This document shows positions 6,940-15,934 of a stretch of 46,625 bases of DNA, one piece after another. Source of the DNA: AC-51 sp036265325 (GTDB lineage: Bacteria > Actinomycetota > UBA4738 > HRBIN12); contig DATAPH010000051.1 of NCBI GenBank assembly GCA_036265325.1, positions 1 through 46,625 on the forward strand, in the 5' to 3' direction. Position numbers and translations under genes: made by a program. The notes below the pieces were generated by a model that was given only the letters and a program-made list of their open reading frames with translations, searched no databases and was not told the DNA's origin. Numbering within the stretch: position 1 is the stretch's first letter; every line of letters starts with the position of its first letter.

Positions 6940-9900
6940 CTCGAAGGTCCCGCGACAGTGACCCACGCGGCCGGAAGGGCCGACCGGACACCGTCGAGCT
7001 CCTGGGCGATCCGCTCGATCCGCGTCTCCGCATCGTCGAGCGCTCCTTGCTTCGCAACGTCCTCGAGTTCGCGACTTCGGTCGGCGAGATCGCGCGCTCC
7101 GAACGTCGCTGCGTTCGACTTCAAGGTGTGCGCAGCCCGACGGACGTCGTCGACCTCACCTACGGCGAGGCCCTTCCGGGCAGCGTCGACGAGGCCCGGC
7201 GCGTCGTTGAGGAACTGCTCGATCAGCTCGCCGACGAAGTCTGTGTCGCCGCCGGTGCCGTCGAGGAGCCGCACGAGCGAAGCCGTGTCGATCGCCTCGC
7301 GGTCGGCGCGAACGGCCGACGCCGCCGGTTCCGGGCCACCTGCTCTGCGGGGCGCTCGCTTGATCGCGGCGACCAGCTCGTCCACGCGGATCGGCTTCGC
7401 GACGTAGTCGTTCATGCCGGCCTCAAGGCACCGCTCGCGGTCGCCGCTCATGGCCTCGGCCGTCATGGCGACGATCCACGGACGTTCGCCGTCGGGCCAG
7501 CGCTCGAGGATGCGCCGAGTCGCCTCGAGGCCGTCCATCTCGGGCATCTGGACGTCGGAAAGCAGCAGGTCGTACGTCTGGCGGTCGAGCGCATCGATCG
7601 CCTCGATCCCATTGGCCACGACGTCGGCCCGGTACCCCAACCGCTCGAGCAGGCGGATCGCGAGCTTCTGGTTCACGACGTTGTCCTCGGCCAGGAGGAT
7701 CCGGAGCGGATGGCGCGTCGCCAGCTCCTCGTCCAGGGCGCTCGTCGCCTCTTCACCGGGGTGTTCCAAGGTTGCACCGAGCGCCGTCGCGACCGCCGCG
7801 TGCAACGGCGATGCCTTGAGCGGCTTCGTGACGACGGCCGCGAAGGTGTCCGCCGACCATCGAGGGTCGACCGCGATGTCGTGTTGCGACACGGACGATG
7901 CCAGCACAAGCGGAAGCGACGGGCGGAGTTCGTGAAGCTTGAGCCCGAGGTCGAGCCCATCCATCTCCGGCATCAGGAAGTCGAGGATCGCGACGTCGAC
8001 GCGGTTCTCTTCGATGGCCGTGAGCGCCTCTTCCGAGCCGGTGGCGAGCGTGCTCTGCATGCCCCACGCGCCGAGCAGCGCAGCGAGCAGCCGGCGGTTG
8101 GTCTCGTTATCGTCGACGATCAATGCCCGGCGATCGGCGAACGAGCCGTCGCGCCGCAACGCGATCGGCGTCATCTCGGTGACGCCGCACTCGATGGTGA
8201 CGTGGAACGTGCTTCCCTCGCCGGGGACGCCGTCGCTCTCGACCCAGATCGTGCCTCCCATGAGCTCCGCCAGGCGCTTGCTGATCGCGAGCCCGAGGCC
8301 GGTCCCGCCGTAGCGACGGCTGGTCGTCGCGTCGACCTGGCTGAACGACTCGAACAGCCGGTCGACACGGCCGGGCGGGATGCCGATCCCGGTGTCACGA
8401 ACCGTGATGTGATACTCGATCGTGTCGGAGCGGTCCGACGGTTCGAGGCCGACCGTCACGACGATCTCCCCGGCCTCCGTGAACTTCACCGCGTTGTTGA
8501 GCAGGTTCAGCAGGATCTGCCGGAGCCGGCTCACGTCGCCGACGGCGGTCTCGGGAACGTCGCGCCCGATGTCGTACGCGACCTCAAGCCCCTTCTTGCC
8601 GGCGAGCGGACCGACGAGGTCCACCACCGACTCGATGCACGACCGCAGATCGAAGGGCGCGCGCTCGAGCTCCATCCTGCCCGCCTCGATCTTCGAGAAG
8701 TCCAGGATGTCGTTGATGATCGAGAGGAGCGACTCGCCGCTGTTCGCGATCGTCGCGGCGTAATCGCGTTGCTCGGCGTCGAGCGATGTCTCGAGCAACA
8801 GGCCACTCATCCCGATGATCGCGTTCATCGGGGTGCGGATCTCGTGGCTCGTCGCGGCCAGGAACGCGCTCTTCGCGGCGTTGGCCTGCTCGGCGACCTC
8901 TCGCGCGTCCTGCGCTTCGCGGTACAGCCGCGCGTTCTCGATGGCGATCGCCGCCTGCTGCGCAAGCCCGTTCAAGAAGCTCAGGTCTTCTTCGGTGAAC
9001 GGCTCGCTGCGACCGGCCCGCCAGACGGCCATCATCCCCGTGACGTGGCCGCGGACGACGAGCGGCGCCGCCATGAGGCGCTCCTCGGAGTGCTCGGTCG
9101 CACCCGGGATCATCACCGCCCGAGGGTCTGCGCTGGTGTCATTGATGAACCCGGCGGCCCCCCGAGCGGCGAGGTCGCCGATGATGCCTTCCCCCGGTGA
9201 GATCGTGTCCGCCTTGATCTCTTCGGCGGATTCCCCGCGCACGACGATCGGCTTGAACAACCCGTCCGGTTGCTCCAGGAACACCGCACTCGTATCTGCG
9301 TCGAGGAGCTCGGCGGCTCGCAGGGCGATCGGCTCGATCACCGCGTCGATGTCGAGCGTGCCGCCGACCTCGCGGCCGAGCTCGGCAAGCGCGGCCATCT
9401 CGCTCGCACGACGCTGTGTCTCGCGATACAGGCGTGCGTTCTGGATCGCGGCTCCTACGTTGGCTGCGATCGTCGACAGCAGGCGCGTGTCGTCTCCGAA
9501 GCGCCCTGCCTCCGTGATGCTCTGCACGCTGATCACGCCGATCGCGCGGCCCTCCACCATGATCGGCACGCCGAGGTACGAGTTGGCAGGCGTGCCGACG
9601 ATCTCGACGCCGAGAGCCTCGAATCCGTCGGCTCGGTTGAGCAGGAGTGGCTCACGCTGCATCAGGATGCGCGACACGAAGCCTTCTCCGAAGGGGAGCG
9701 ACCCCTGGTCGCGGTTGCGGACGCCGCCCTCGCTGAAGTAGGGGAACTCGATCAATCCGCTCGTCTCATCGTGCAGGGCGATGTAGACGATGTCGGCGTT
9801 GAAGACCGCGCGCAGCTGGTCGCCCAGCCGGTCGATCAGCGTCTCGAGGTCGAGCTGGTCGGAGAATGCCTGGCCGACGTCGTTGATCACGGCCAGCTCG

Positions 9901-11972
9901 GCGGCCCGCTGGCGGGTCTCCTCGAACAGCCGCGCGTTATCGAGCGCGACGCTCAGGCTTCCGGCGAGCGTGACGAGCAGGCGGACGTCGCCCTCATCGA
10001 AGGCGTACTCGTGGTCGAGGTTCTGAAGCGAGATCCGGCCCATGGCGACGCCGCCCACGATGAGCGGCACGAACAGCGCCGACTTTGCCGGCTCGCCCGT
10101 CCCGAGCAACACCATCGGCGCGATGGCGGCCGCGTCCTCCGGGCGCTTGATGAGGATCGGTTCCTTGCGTTCCAGCGCGACGGCCGTCAAACCTTCATCC
10201 GGTCGGATGGGTTCGTCCGGGAATCGCTCTCCGCGCTCGATCGAGTACGGGAAATGCATCAGGCCGTCGTTCGGATCCGATATCCCGATGTCGACGACTT
10301 GGGCGTCGAAGATCTCGCGGATACGGTCGCCGACGAGGTTGTACATCGCGTCCATGTCGAGGTTCTGCGCAAGACCGCGTTGCACGTCGTTGATCAAGGC
10401 GAGCTCGGCGTTGCGCTGACGCGTCTCCTCGAACAGCCGCGCGTTCTCGAGGGCGACGCTCAGGCTGCTCGCGAGCGTCGACATCAACCGCACGTCGGCA
10501 TCGGTGAAGACGTGTTCGCGATCGAGGTTGCCGAGCAGGATCGCGCCGGTCGCCTCCGATCCCACGACGAGCGGCACGAACACCACCGACTTCACTTGGC
10601 CACCCTGGTGCACGACGGGGTTCCCGAACTCGGCCGCGCGCTCCTCGAATCGTTCGTTGATCACGAGTGGTTGTTTGGTCTCGATCACGTACTTGCGGAA
10701 CCCGATGACCTCCATCGGCTTGTCGGGGAATCGCTCGCCCCGTTCGATCGTGTAGGGGAAGTGGAAGACTTGCTTATCGGCGTCGAGGACGCCGATGTCG
10801 ACGACCTGTGCGTCGAAGATGTCGTGGAGCCGGTCGCCGACGAGGTCGTACATCGCCTGCGCGTTGAGGTTCTCGACGAGCCCGCGTTGCACCACGTTGA
10901 TCAGGGCGAGTTCTGCGTTCCGCGCGCGCGTCTCCTCGAACAGGCGGGCGTTCTCCAGCGCCACGCTGAGGCTTCCGGCGAGCGTGGTGAGGAGGCGGAT
11001 GTCGGACTCGGTGAACGCGTTCTCTCGGTCGAGGTTCTGCAACGAGATCACGCCGGTGGCGCGACCACCGACCGCGAGCGGGACGAACACCGCCGACTTC
11101 GGCGGCTCGCCGGAGATCAGGTACGGCTGGCCAGCGGCAGCCGATAGACGCGCGATGTCCTCGTTGATCGCGACTGGTTCGAGGGTCTCGATCGCCACGC
11201 GCCGGAAGCCCACCAGCTGGATCGGCTCGTCATGGAAGCGAACCCCGCGTTCGATCGTGTACGCGAAGTTCACGAGGTTCATGGCGGTATCGAGGATCCC
11301 GATGTCGACGACCTGCGCGTCGAAGATCTCCTGGATCCGATCGCCGACGAGGTCGTACATCGCCTGCATGTCGAGGTTCTCGGCGAGCCCGCGCTGCACG
11401 TCGTTGACGAGGGCGAGCTCGGCGCCGCGTTGGCGTGTTTCTTCGATGGCCCTGGCGCGGCTGAGCGCCGAGCCGACGTGGGTGGCGACGAACGTCAGGA
11501 CCTCTTTGTCCTGCTCCGTGTGGTGGATGGCCTCGCGGTAGCTCTGCACCACCATCGCGCCGATCGTCTTGTCGTCCGCGCGCAGCGGAACGCCGAGCCA
11601 GTCCACGGACGGCAGGCCGAGCATCTGGATCGTGCCGGCGGTGGCCATCTGCTGGATCTCGTCGAACGTCACGAAGAGCGGCTCGCCCTCTCGGAGGACG
11701 TACGCGGTCAGTCCGCGCGCCTCGCCGGTGCCCATCGGCTCCCAGACGTTCGGATCCGGGACGGTGTCGCCCGACTCATCGACGAAGTACGCCCAGTTGA
11801 GGGACTGACGATCTTCGTCGTACAGGACGATGTAGAAGTTGTCCGCATACATCAACTCACTGACGATGTGATGGATGTCCGCATAGAACTCCCGCATGTC
11901 CTGCGCGGCGCTCGCGGTCTCGGCGATGCGGTAGAGCGCCGACTGCAGTTGGTCGGATCGTTCGTCGCTCAT
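6936..11972 (-). CDS. Hybrid histidine kinase: six GAF, HisKA, HATPase, two REC, HPt
   Basis: This 1678-residue cytoplasmic sensor kinase has no membrane segment. Six GAF domains fill residues about 10-1010. GAF2-GAF4 are near copies of one another, each entered by an AELALxN-VQRGL helix and repeating every 507 bases. HisKA has the phospho-acceptor in TSHEIRTPMN (His about 1042). The HATPase shows NNAVKFTEAG, DTGIGIPPG and GGTGLGLAIS (to about 1265). Receiver 1 has LIVDDNE and AILDFLMPEMDG (Asp about 1331). Receiver 2 has LLAEDN and LSDVQMPEMDG (Asp about 1470). The C-terminal HPt domain carries RAAHTLKSN (His about 1615). All phosphorelay residues look intact. ATG 11972 overlaps the stop of the upstream cyclase gene (ATGA). 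The frame is open further upstream but only as a shadow of the cyclase gene. The ligand sensed by the GAF domains is unknown. Confidence 0.95.
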   Translation of the reverse strand: MSDERSDQLQSALYRIAETASAAQDMREFYADIHHIVSELMYADNFYIVLYDEDRQSLNWAYFVDESGDTVPDPNVWEPMGTGEARGLTAYVLREGEPLFVTFDEIQQMATAGTIQMLGLPSVDWLGVPLRADDKTIGAMVVQSYREAIHHTEQDKEVLTFVATHVGSALSRARAIEETRQRGAELALVNDVQRGLAENLDMQAMYDLVGDRIQEIFDAQVVDIGILDTAMNLVNFAYTIERGVRFHDEPIQLVGFRRVAIETLEPVAINEDIARLSAAAGQPYLISGEPPKSAVFVPLAVGGRATGVISLQNLDRENAFTESDIRLLTTLAGSLSVALENARLFEETRARNAELALINVVQRGLVENLNAQAMYDLVGDRLHDIFDAQVVDIGVLDADKQVFHFPYTIERGERFPDKPMEVIGFRKYVIETKQPLVINERFEERAAEFGNPVVHQGGQVKSVVFVPLVVGSEATGAILLGNLDREHVFTDADVRLMSTLASSLSVALENARLFEETRQRNAELALINDVQRGLAQNLDMDAMYNLVGDRIREIFDAQVVDIGISDPNDGLMHFPYSIERGERFPDEPIRPDEGLTAVALERKEPILIKRPEDAAAIAPMVLLGTGEPAKSALFVPLIVGGVAMGRISLQNLDHEYAFDEGDVRLLVTLAGSLSVALDNARLFEETRQRAAELAVINDVGQAFSDQLDLETLIDRLGDQLRAVFNADIVYIALHDETSGLIEFPYFSEGGVRNRDQGSLPFGEGFVSRILMQREPLLLNRADGFEALGVEIVGTPANSYLGVPIMVEGRAIGVISVQSITEAGRFGDDTRLLSTIAANVGAAIQNARLYRETQRRASEMAALAELGREVGGTLDIDAVIEPIALRAAELLDADTSAVFLEQPDGLFKPIVVRGESAEEIKADTISPGEGIIGDLAARGAAGFINDTSADPRAVMIPGATEHSEERLMAAPLVVRGHVTGMMAVWRAGRSEPFTEEDLSFLNGLAQQAAIAIENARLYREAQDAREVAEQANAAKSAFLAATSHEIRTPMNAIIGMSGLLLETSLDAEQRDYAATIANSGESLLSIINDILDFSKIEAGRMELERAPFDLRSCIESVVDLVGPLAGKKGLEVAYDIGRDVPETAVGDVSRLRQILLNLLNNAVKFTEAGEIVVTVGLEPSDRSDTIEYHITVRDTGIGIPPGRVDRLFESFSQVDATTSRRYGGTGLGLAISKRLAELMGGTIWVESDGVPGEGSTFHVTIECGVTEMTPIALRRDGSFADRRALIVDDNETNRRLLAALLGAWGMQSTLATGSEEALTAIEENRVDVAILDFLMPEMDGLDLGLKLHELRPSLPLVLASSVSQHDIAVDPRWSADTFAAVVTKPLKASPLHAAVATALGATLEHPGEEATSALDEELATRHPLRILLAEDNVVNQKLAIRLLERLGYRADVVANGIEAIDALDRQTYDLLLSDVQMPEMDGLEATRRILERWPDGERPWIVAMTAEAMSGDRERCLEAGMNDYVAKPIRVDELVAAIKRAPRRAGGPEPAASAVRADREAIDTASLVRLLDGTGGDTDFVGELIEQFLNDAPGLVDAARKGLAVGEVDDVRRAAHTLKSNAATFGARDLADRSRELEDVAKQGALDDAETRIERIAQELDGVRSALPAAWVTVAGPSS

Positions 11973-13123
11973 GCCTCGCCTCCGTCGGTCGTCCACAGCT
12001 TGATGCGCGACTGCTTGCCGCGGATCTCGAACTCGTCGACGAATCGAAGCGCGTCGGTCGAGCCAGTCATGTTCGTCTTGGTCTGATCCGCGATGAGGAC
12101 GCTGCTGCCCGTCTGCTTGGTGAGCTGCTCGATCCGGGCGGCTGTGTTGACTGTGTCGCCGATCACGTCGTAGTCGAAGCGACGCTCCGATCCGAGGGTT
12201 CCCGACATCACGCGGCCCGAGCTCAAACCGACGCCCATAGCGAGCCCGTCCTGGCTGACCCCCGTGGCGCGAAGCCATCCGTTGAAGTCGTCCAGGCGGG
12301 TGGTCGTCATCTCTATCGCCGTCGCGACCGCGCGGTCGGCATGGTCGACGCTCTCAACCGGGGCACCGAACGCGGCCATCAGCCCGTCTCCGAGGTTCTT
12401 GACCAGCGTGCCGCCGTGGTCGAGCACACAGTCCCCCATGGTTCCCAGATAGCGGGCGAGGACGGAGGTCACCTGCTCGACGGGCGCGTCGTCGGCGAAC
12501 CGGGTGAAGCCCCGCAGGTCGACGAACATGACGGTCGCCCACAGCCGCACCGCGCGGATCATCGGCACGCCGTCGGTGGCGGCGAGCATCTCAGCCGCGA
12601 TCTGCTCGGGCAGGAACCGTGTGAAGACCTCCTTCACGCGCTCCTGCTCCAGGTTCCGGAGCCGCGAGCGGTTCATCCCGGCGTCGATCCGGGCGCGCAG
12701 GATCGCGGGGTCGAACGGCTTCGGCAGGAAATCGTCGGCGCCGGCGCCGAGGCATCGGACGATCGCGTCGGTGTCGTCGACCCCCGAGATCATGATCACC
12801 GGGATGTGGCGGAGCTCGTCGTCAGCCTTCAGCCGTTCGAGGACCTCGATGCCGTCGATGCCCGGCATCTCGATGTCGAGGAGCACAACATCGGGCCGGT
12901 CGTGTTCGAGGGCCTGCAGTGCGGCGAAGCCATTGTCGGCAGCGGACGTGCGATGTCCGGCTTGCTCGAGGTTCTTCGTCAGCAGGCTCCGGTTCAGTTG
13001 GTCGTCGTCGACAACGAGGATGTGTCCGGGGTGAGCCTGCAACCTGATCTCCTGCTCGTTCTTCGGGTCGGGCGGGGCTCGACCCCGACGCCGACCGGCC
13101 GTGTCGCCGCCCGAGTTTCTCAC
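11969..13123 (-). CDS. Response regulator with class III adenylate cyclase output
   Basis: This is a REC-cyclase protein of about 384 residues. The receiver has HILVVDDDQLNR and the phospho-acceptor in VVLLDIEMPGIDG, plus the conserved Ser (MISGVDD) and Lys (LPKPFD). A helical linker (ERVKEVFTRFLPEQIA) leads to the cyclase domain: metal site 1 in MFVDLRGFTRF, metal site 2 in KNLGDGLMAAFG, and transition-state residues in VIGDTVNTAARIE. The Lys before NLGDG and the Asp in DYDVIGD are the residues expected for ATP rather than GTP use, so cAMP is the likely product. GTG 13123 is my preferred start. An ATG at 13246 would add 41 low-complexity residues and overlap the divergent gene's start. The protein is encoded just before the kinase with a four-base overlap, so it is a probable phosphorelay target. 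Confidence 0.9.
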   Translation of the reverse strand: MRNSGGDTAGRRRGRAPPDPKNEQEIRLQAHPGHILVVDDDQLNRSLLTKNLEQAGHRTSAADNGFAALQALEHDRPDVVLLDIEMPGIDGIEVLERLKADDELRHIPVIMISGVDDTDAIVRCLGAGADDFLPKPFDPAILRARIDAGMNRSRLRNLEQERVKEVFTRFLPEQIAAEMLAATDGVPMIRAVRLWATVMFVDLRGFTRFADDAPVEQVTSVLARYLGTMGDCVLDHGGTLVKNLGDGLMAAFGAPVESVDHADRAVATAIEMTTTRLDDFNGWLRATGVSQDGLAMGVGLSSGRVMSGTLGSERRFDYDVIGDTVNTAARIEQLTKQTGSSVLIADQTKTNMTGSTDALRFVDEFEIRGKQSRIKLWTTDGGEA

Positions 13124-13244
13124 GGGGCTTCGGAGTGGAGCAATGCAGAGCGCTGCGGCAGGTCCGTCAGCTGGACTGGTCGTCGACGGCCGCGCCTTGT
13201 TGACTCCTCTCGGGATGGCGAGGGGCGACGGGAGCACCAAGACC

Positions 13245-14963
13245 ATGTCGGAAGGTCGGGCGGAGACGATCCTCGAGAACGGCCGTGTCTACACGTGCGA
13301 CGTGGACCGTCCGCCGGCAAGCGTTGTGGCGATCGCAGGTGAGCGGATCATCTACGCCGGCGATCGGGCGGACGACGTCAGGGAGAGGTTGTTTGGACCT
13401 GACACGAACGTGGTCGACGTCGAAGGGCGAGCGGTCATCCCGGGGTTGATCGACAGCCACACGCATCCGGAGATGGTCGGCCTGAGCTCATGGCACATCA
13501 GCTTGCCGCGCACCGATGATCTGCGCGCGATCCAGGACTTCTTGCGGCGGTACGCCGCCGATCATCCCGTATCCGAGGTTCCCTTCATCTACGCGGAGTA
13601 CTACCCGTCGGAGATGGACTGGGGTCCCGACGGACCGACTTCGGTCGCGATCGACACCGCCGTGTCCGACCGACCGGTACTGCTGCAGGACTTCTCGGAT
13701 CACGGGAGCACGGTCAACTCGAAGATGCTCGAGCTCTTGGGTGTGGATGCGCAGACACCGATGCAGATCGACCCGACCGATCCGGCTCCGCGGTTCGCTC
13801 GAGGCGCGGACGGTGTCACGCCGACGGGTCTGGTCCGTGAGCGCGCGTGGACGCGCTTCGCCGACACCATGTACGACACGATCGGCTGGCGGCCTCCGGA
13901 GGTGGTCACACCGACGTTGATCGGGGGATTCACCGACTTCTTGTCATCGAAAGGTGTCGTCGCGCTGCTAGACGCGGCGACCACCCGCGACGCGATCTCG
14001 TCGGCGGCCACGCTGGACGCGCAGGGCAAGCTCAACCTTCACTACCACGGCGCGCCGATCTTCACGAGCTTGGACAACCTGGACGAACGCATCGCCGACG
14101 TTCGTGCGTGGCAAGCGGAGTTCGGCGGCACCCACGTCAAGGTGGACACCCTGAAACTCTTCCTCGACGCCACGAACGAGTTCGGGACCGGTGCCGTCCT
14201 CGAGCCCGTCCTCACCGGTGATCGCGATCGTGGCGTCTTACGGATGAGCGAAGACGATCTGACGACCGTGATGCAGAGGCTCGACGCCGAGGCCATCGAT
14301 CTCCACGTCCACGTCGTCGGCGACCGCGGGTTCCGAACTGCCTTGAACGCTGTCGAACGTGCTCGGAGGGAGCGGGGCGGCGCGTGGCAGCTCCAGGTGA
14401 CTCTCGCGCATGACGAGCTCGTCGATCCTTCCGACATGCCGCGTGTCGCCGAGCTCGGCGTGATCCTTAACTGGTCGCCCCACTGGTCCGGCGGCATGTT
14501 CGGCGTCGCGGCCGCCGAGCACCTGGGTTGGGAGCGGTTCAACCGCATGTACCAGTTCAATCCGGTCATCGCGAGCGGCGGCATCGTCTCGTACGGGAGC
14601 GACGTGGTGACGCAGTACGAGGCCAGCCGCGCGGATCCCTTCTTCGGGGTGCAGGCCGGTCACAGCCGGATCGACCCGGAGTATCCGATGGAGCCGGGTC
14701 CCGGAGCGGTGGAGGGAAGCTCCATCAGGCAACCGCTTTCCGCGCGACTTTCGCGGGCCGACCTGCTGCAGGGCTACACCGTGAACGGTGCCGTCCAGTT
14801 GCGGCTCGCGGATCGACTCGGTTCGATCGCGGTCGGCAAGCACGCCAACCTCAGCGTGCTCGACGCCGATCTGTTCGACGTGCCGGACGACAAGATCCAT
14901 AACGTCGAACCCGTCGCGGTCATGTTCGAAGGTCGAGTCGTGCACGGCGCCCTGCCGGATTGA
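13245..14963 (+). CDS. YtcJ-like amidohydrolase (amidohydro_3)
   Basis: This 572-residue metal-dependent amidohydrolase belongs to the YtcJ/amidohydrolase 3 family, which hydrolyses exocyclic N-acyl or amide bonds. The usual N-terminal beta sandwich (TILENGRVYTCD, VVAIAGERIIYAG) is followed by VIPGLIDSHTHPEM, giving the metal pair His72 and His74. Later metal-region segments are DLHVHVVGDRGFRT (about residue 351), LAHDELVDPSD (about 389) and SYGSDVVTQYEASRADPF. A C-terminal beta-sandwich strand, IAVGKHANLSVLDADLFDV, closes the fold. ATG 13245 begins the first strand. Substrate cannot be predicted. No signal peptide is seen. It is divergent from the cyclase-kinase operon, with about 120 bases between the starts. 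Confidence 0.9.
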   Translation: MSEGRAETILENGRVYTCDVDRPPASVVAIAGERIIYAGDRADDVRERLFGPDTNVVDVEGRAVIPGLIDSHTHPEMVGLSSWHISLPRTDDLRAIQDFLRRYAADHPVSEVPFIYAEYYPSEMDWGPDGPTSVAIDTAVSDRPVLLQDFSDHGSTVNSKMLELLGVDAQTPMQIDPTDPAPRFARGADGVTPTGLVRERAWTRFADTMYDTIGWRPPEVVTPTLIGGFTDFLSSKGVVALLDAATTRDAISSAATLDAQGKLNLHYHGAPIFTSLDNLDERIADVRAWQAEFGGTHVKVDTLKLFLDATNEFGTGAVLEPVLTGDRDRGVLRMSEDDLTTVMQRLDAEAIDLHVHVVGDRGFRTALNAVERARRERGGAWQLQVTLAHDELVDPSDMPRVAELGVILNWSPHWSGGMFGVAAAEHLGWERFNRMYQFNPVIASGGIVSYGSDVVTQYEASRADPFFGVQAGHSRIDPEYPMEPGPGAVEGSSIRQPLSARLSRADLLQGYTVNGAVQLRLADRLGSIAVGKHANLSVLDADLFDVPDDKIHNVEPVAVMFEGRVVHGALPD

Positions 14964-15150
14964 ACCGCTAGGGCGTCTCGTTCGGAATACTGCCTGGACG
15001 ACGAGCTGAACGAAACAGCACGAAGCACGGCTCGCGTCGAGCGGCTCGTGGCAGCCGCACCCGGCGGTGTTCCGGACGCCGACGTCGGTCGCGACGCACG
15101 AGGGCTCGAGCTTCGCACCGGTCCATCCATCTCAGAAAGGGGTATGAGCC

Positions 15151-15858
15151 ATGTCTGCACAACCGAAGTGGGAACAAACCGGACGAGCCTCGCGCCCGGT
15201 TGCAGTCAAGCGTGATGACGCCGCCATGGCGTCCGATCTCAACGCGGTTCGCATCGTGACGGTGGCCGCATTCGCCAGCATCGCTGCAGGCGTGATCCAT
15301 GTCGAAGCCGCGAGGACCTTGGGACGTGGCGACACACAGACCTTCGCGTTCTTCGCGACGGTCGCGGTCGCAGAGATCGCCTGGGGGCTGGTCTCCCTCT
15401 TTCGGGCTCCGCGTTTGTGGCTCGCCTTGGGCGCGTTGGGCAACGCGGTCGTCGTTGGAACCTGGATCGTCTCCAGGACGGTCGGCCTTCCGGTCGGCGA
15501 GTTCGCGCACGAGGTCCTTCCGGTCGGGTACGCCGACGTGCTGGCAACCATCTTCGGAGCGGTGACGATCGTGGCCGCCGGCTACCTGGCCATCCGGGGA
15601 GCGAGTCCATCCCATGCCCTGGCGAGTGCACGTGGCTTCGCCCTCGTCGCCGCGATCGCGATCGGCCTGCTTGCGCTGTCCGGCGTGATGTCGCAGGCGA
15701 ACGCGTTCTCCGGGAGCGGTGGTGGGAGTGGCCAGAACGCCCCCGCCGGTGGCGCCTACGGGGGGTACGGCAACGGCAGCAGCAACGGCTACGGCGGTAC
15801 CGGTAGCAGCGGCGGAACCGGTGGTACCGGCACCACAACGAGCAACGGCGGCTACTGA
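15151..15858 (+). CDS. Membrane protein with Gly-rich C-terminal tail
   Basis: A 235-residue protein. Residues 1-30 are polar. Five hydrophobic helices follow at about 33-53, 68-85, 90-108, 128-148 and 160-180. The last 50 residues (from about 186) are almost only Gly, Ser, Asn, Thr and Tyr (GGGSGQNAPAGG, GGYGNGSSNGYGG), a disordered extracytosolic tail. The helices contain His residues (GVIHVEAA, EFAHEVLP) that could bind a metal or haem, but this is not established. An AGAAAGGGG ribosome site about 9 bases before ATG 15151 sets the start. It is convergent with the ferric-reductase/ApbE operon and shares a strong terminator hairpin with it. Low-complexity tails in both this protein and two of the operon's small proteins hint at a common location. 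Confidence 0.72.
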   Translation: MSAQPKWEQTGRASRPVAVKRDDAAMASDLNAVRIVTVAAFASIAAGVIHVEAARTLGRGDTQTFAFFATVAVAEIAWGLVSLFRAPRLWLALGALGNAVVVGTWIVSRTVGLPVGEFAHEVLPVGYADVLATIFGAVTIVAAGYLAIRGASPSHALASARGFALVAAIAIGLLALSGVMSQANAFSGSGGGSGQNAPAGGAYGGYGNGSSNGYGGTGSSGGTGGTGTTTSNGGY

Positions 15859-15888
15859 TCCGGGCAAGTCGCTCGGTGAGTTCCGCTT

Positions 15889-15923
15889 CGCGGCGCTCGG
15901 CCCGACCTGGGCCGGGCGCCGCG
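15889..15923. terminator. Bidirectional terminator-like hairpin
   Basis: Bases 15889-15903 pair with 15909-15923 to form a 15-bp GC-rich stem (one T-G wobble) around a five-base loop GACCT. It lies in the 76-base gap between two convergent genes and would serve both. There is no long U-tract, as is usual in high-GC genomes. Confidence 0.6.
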
Positions 15924-15934
15924 TCATCGTGGCG

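Noticed and set aside
6897..9200. A 767-codon plus-strand open frame
   Set aside because: It is the antisense shadow of the histidine kinase gene in GC-rich DNA. The translation is Arg/Asp/Val/Leu low complexity with no domain, while the minus strand encodes clear kinase, receiver and HPt motifs.
13124..13246. ATG 13246 as the start of the REC-cyclase
   Set aside because: It adds 41 residues without similarity and overlaps the divergent amidohydrolase start in the same CATG. GTG 13123 is closer to the receiver domain.
14964..15150. A reading frame running on from the amidohydrolase stop (LDDELNETARSTARVERLV)
   Set aside because: There is no start codon with a ribosome site, and it enters the next gene in another frame. 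The helical look is probably chance.
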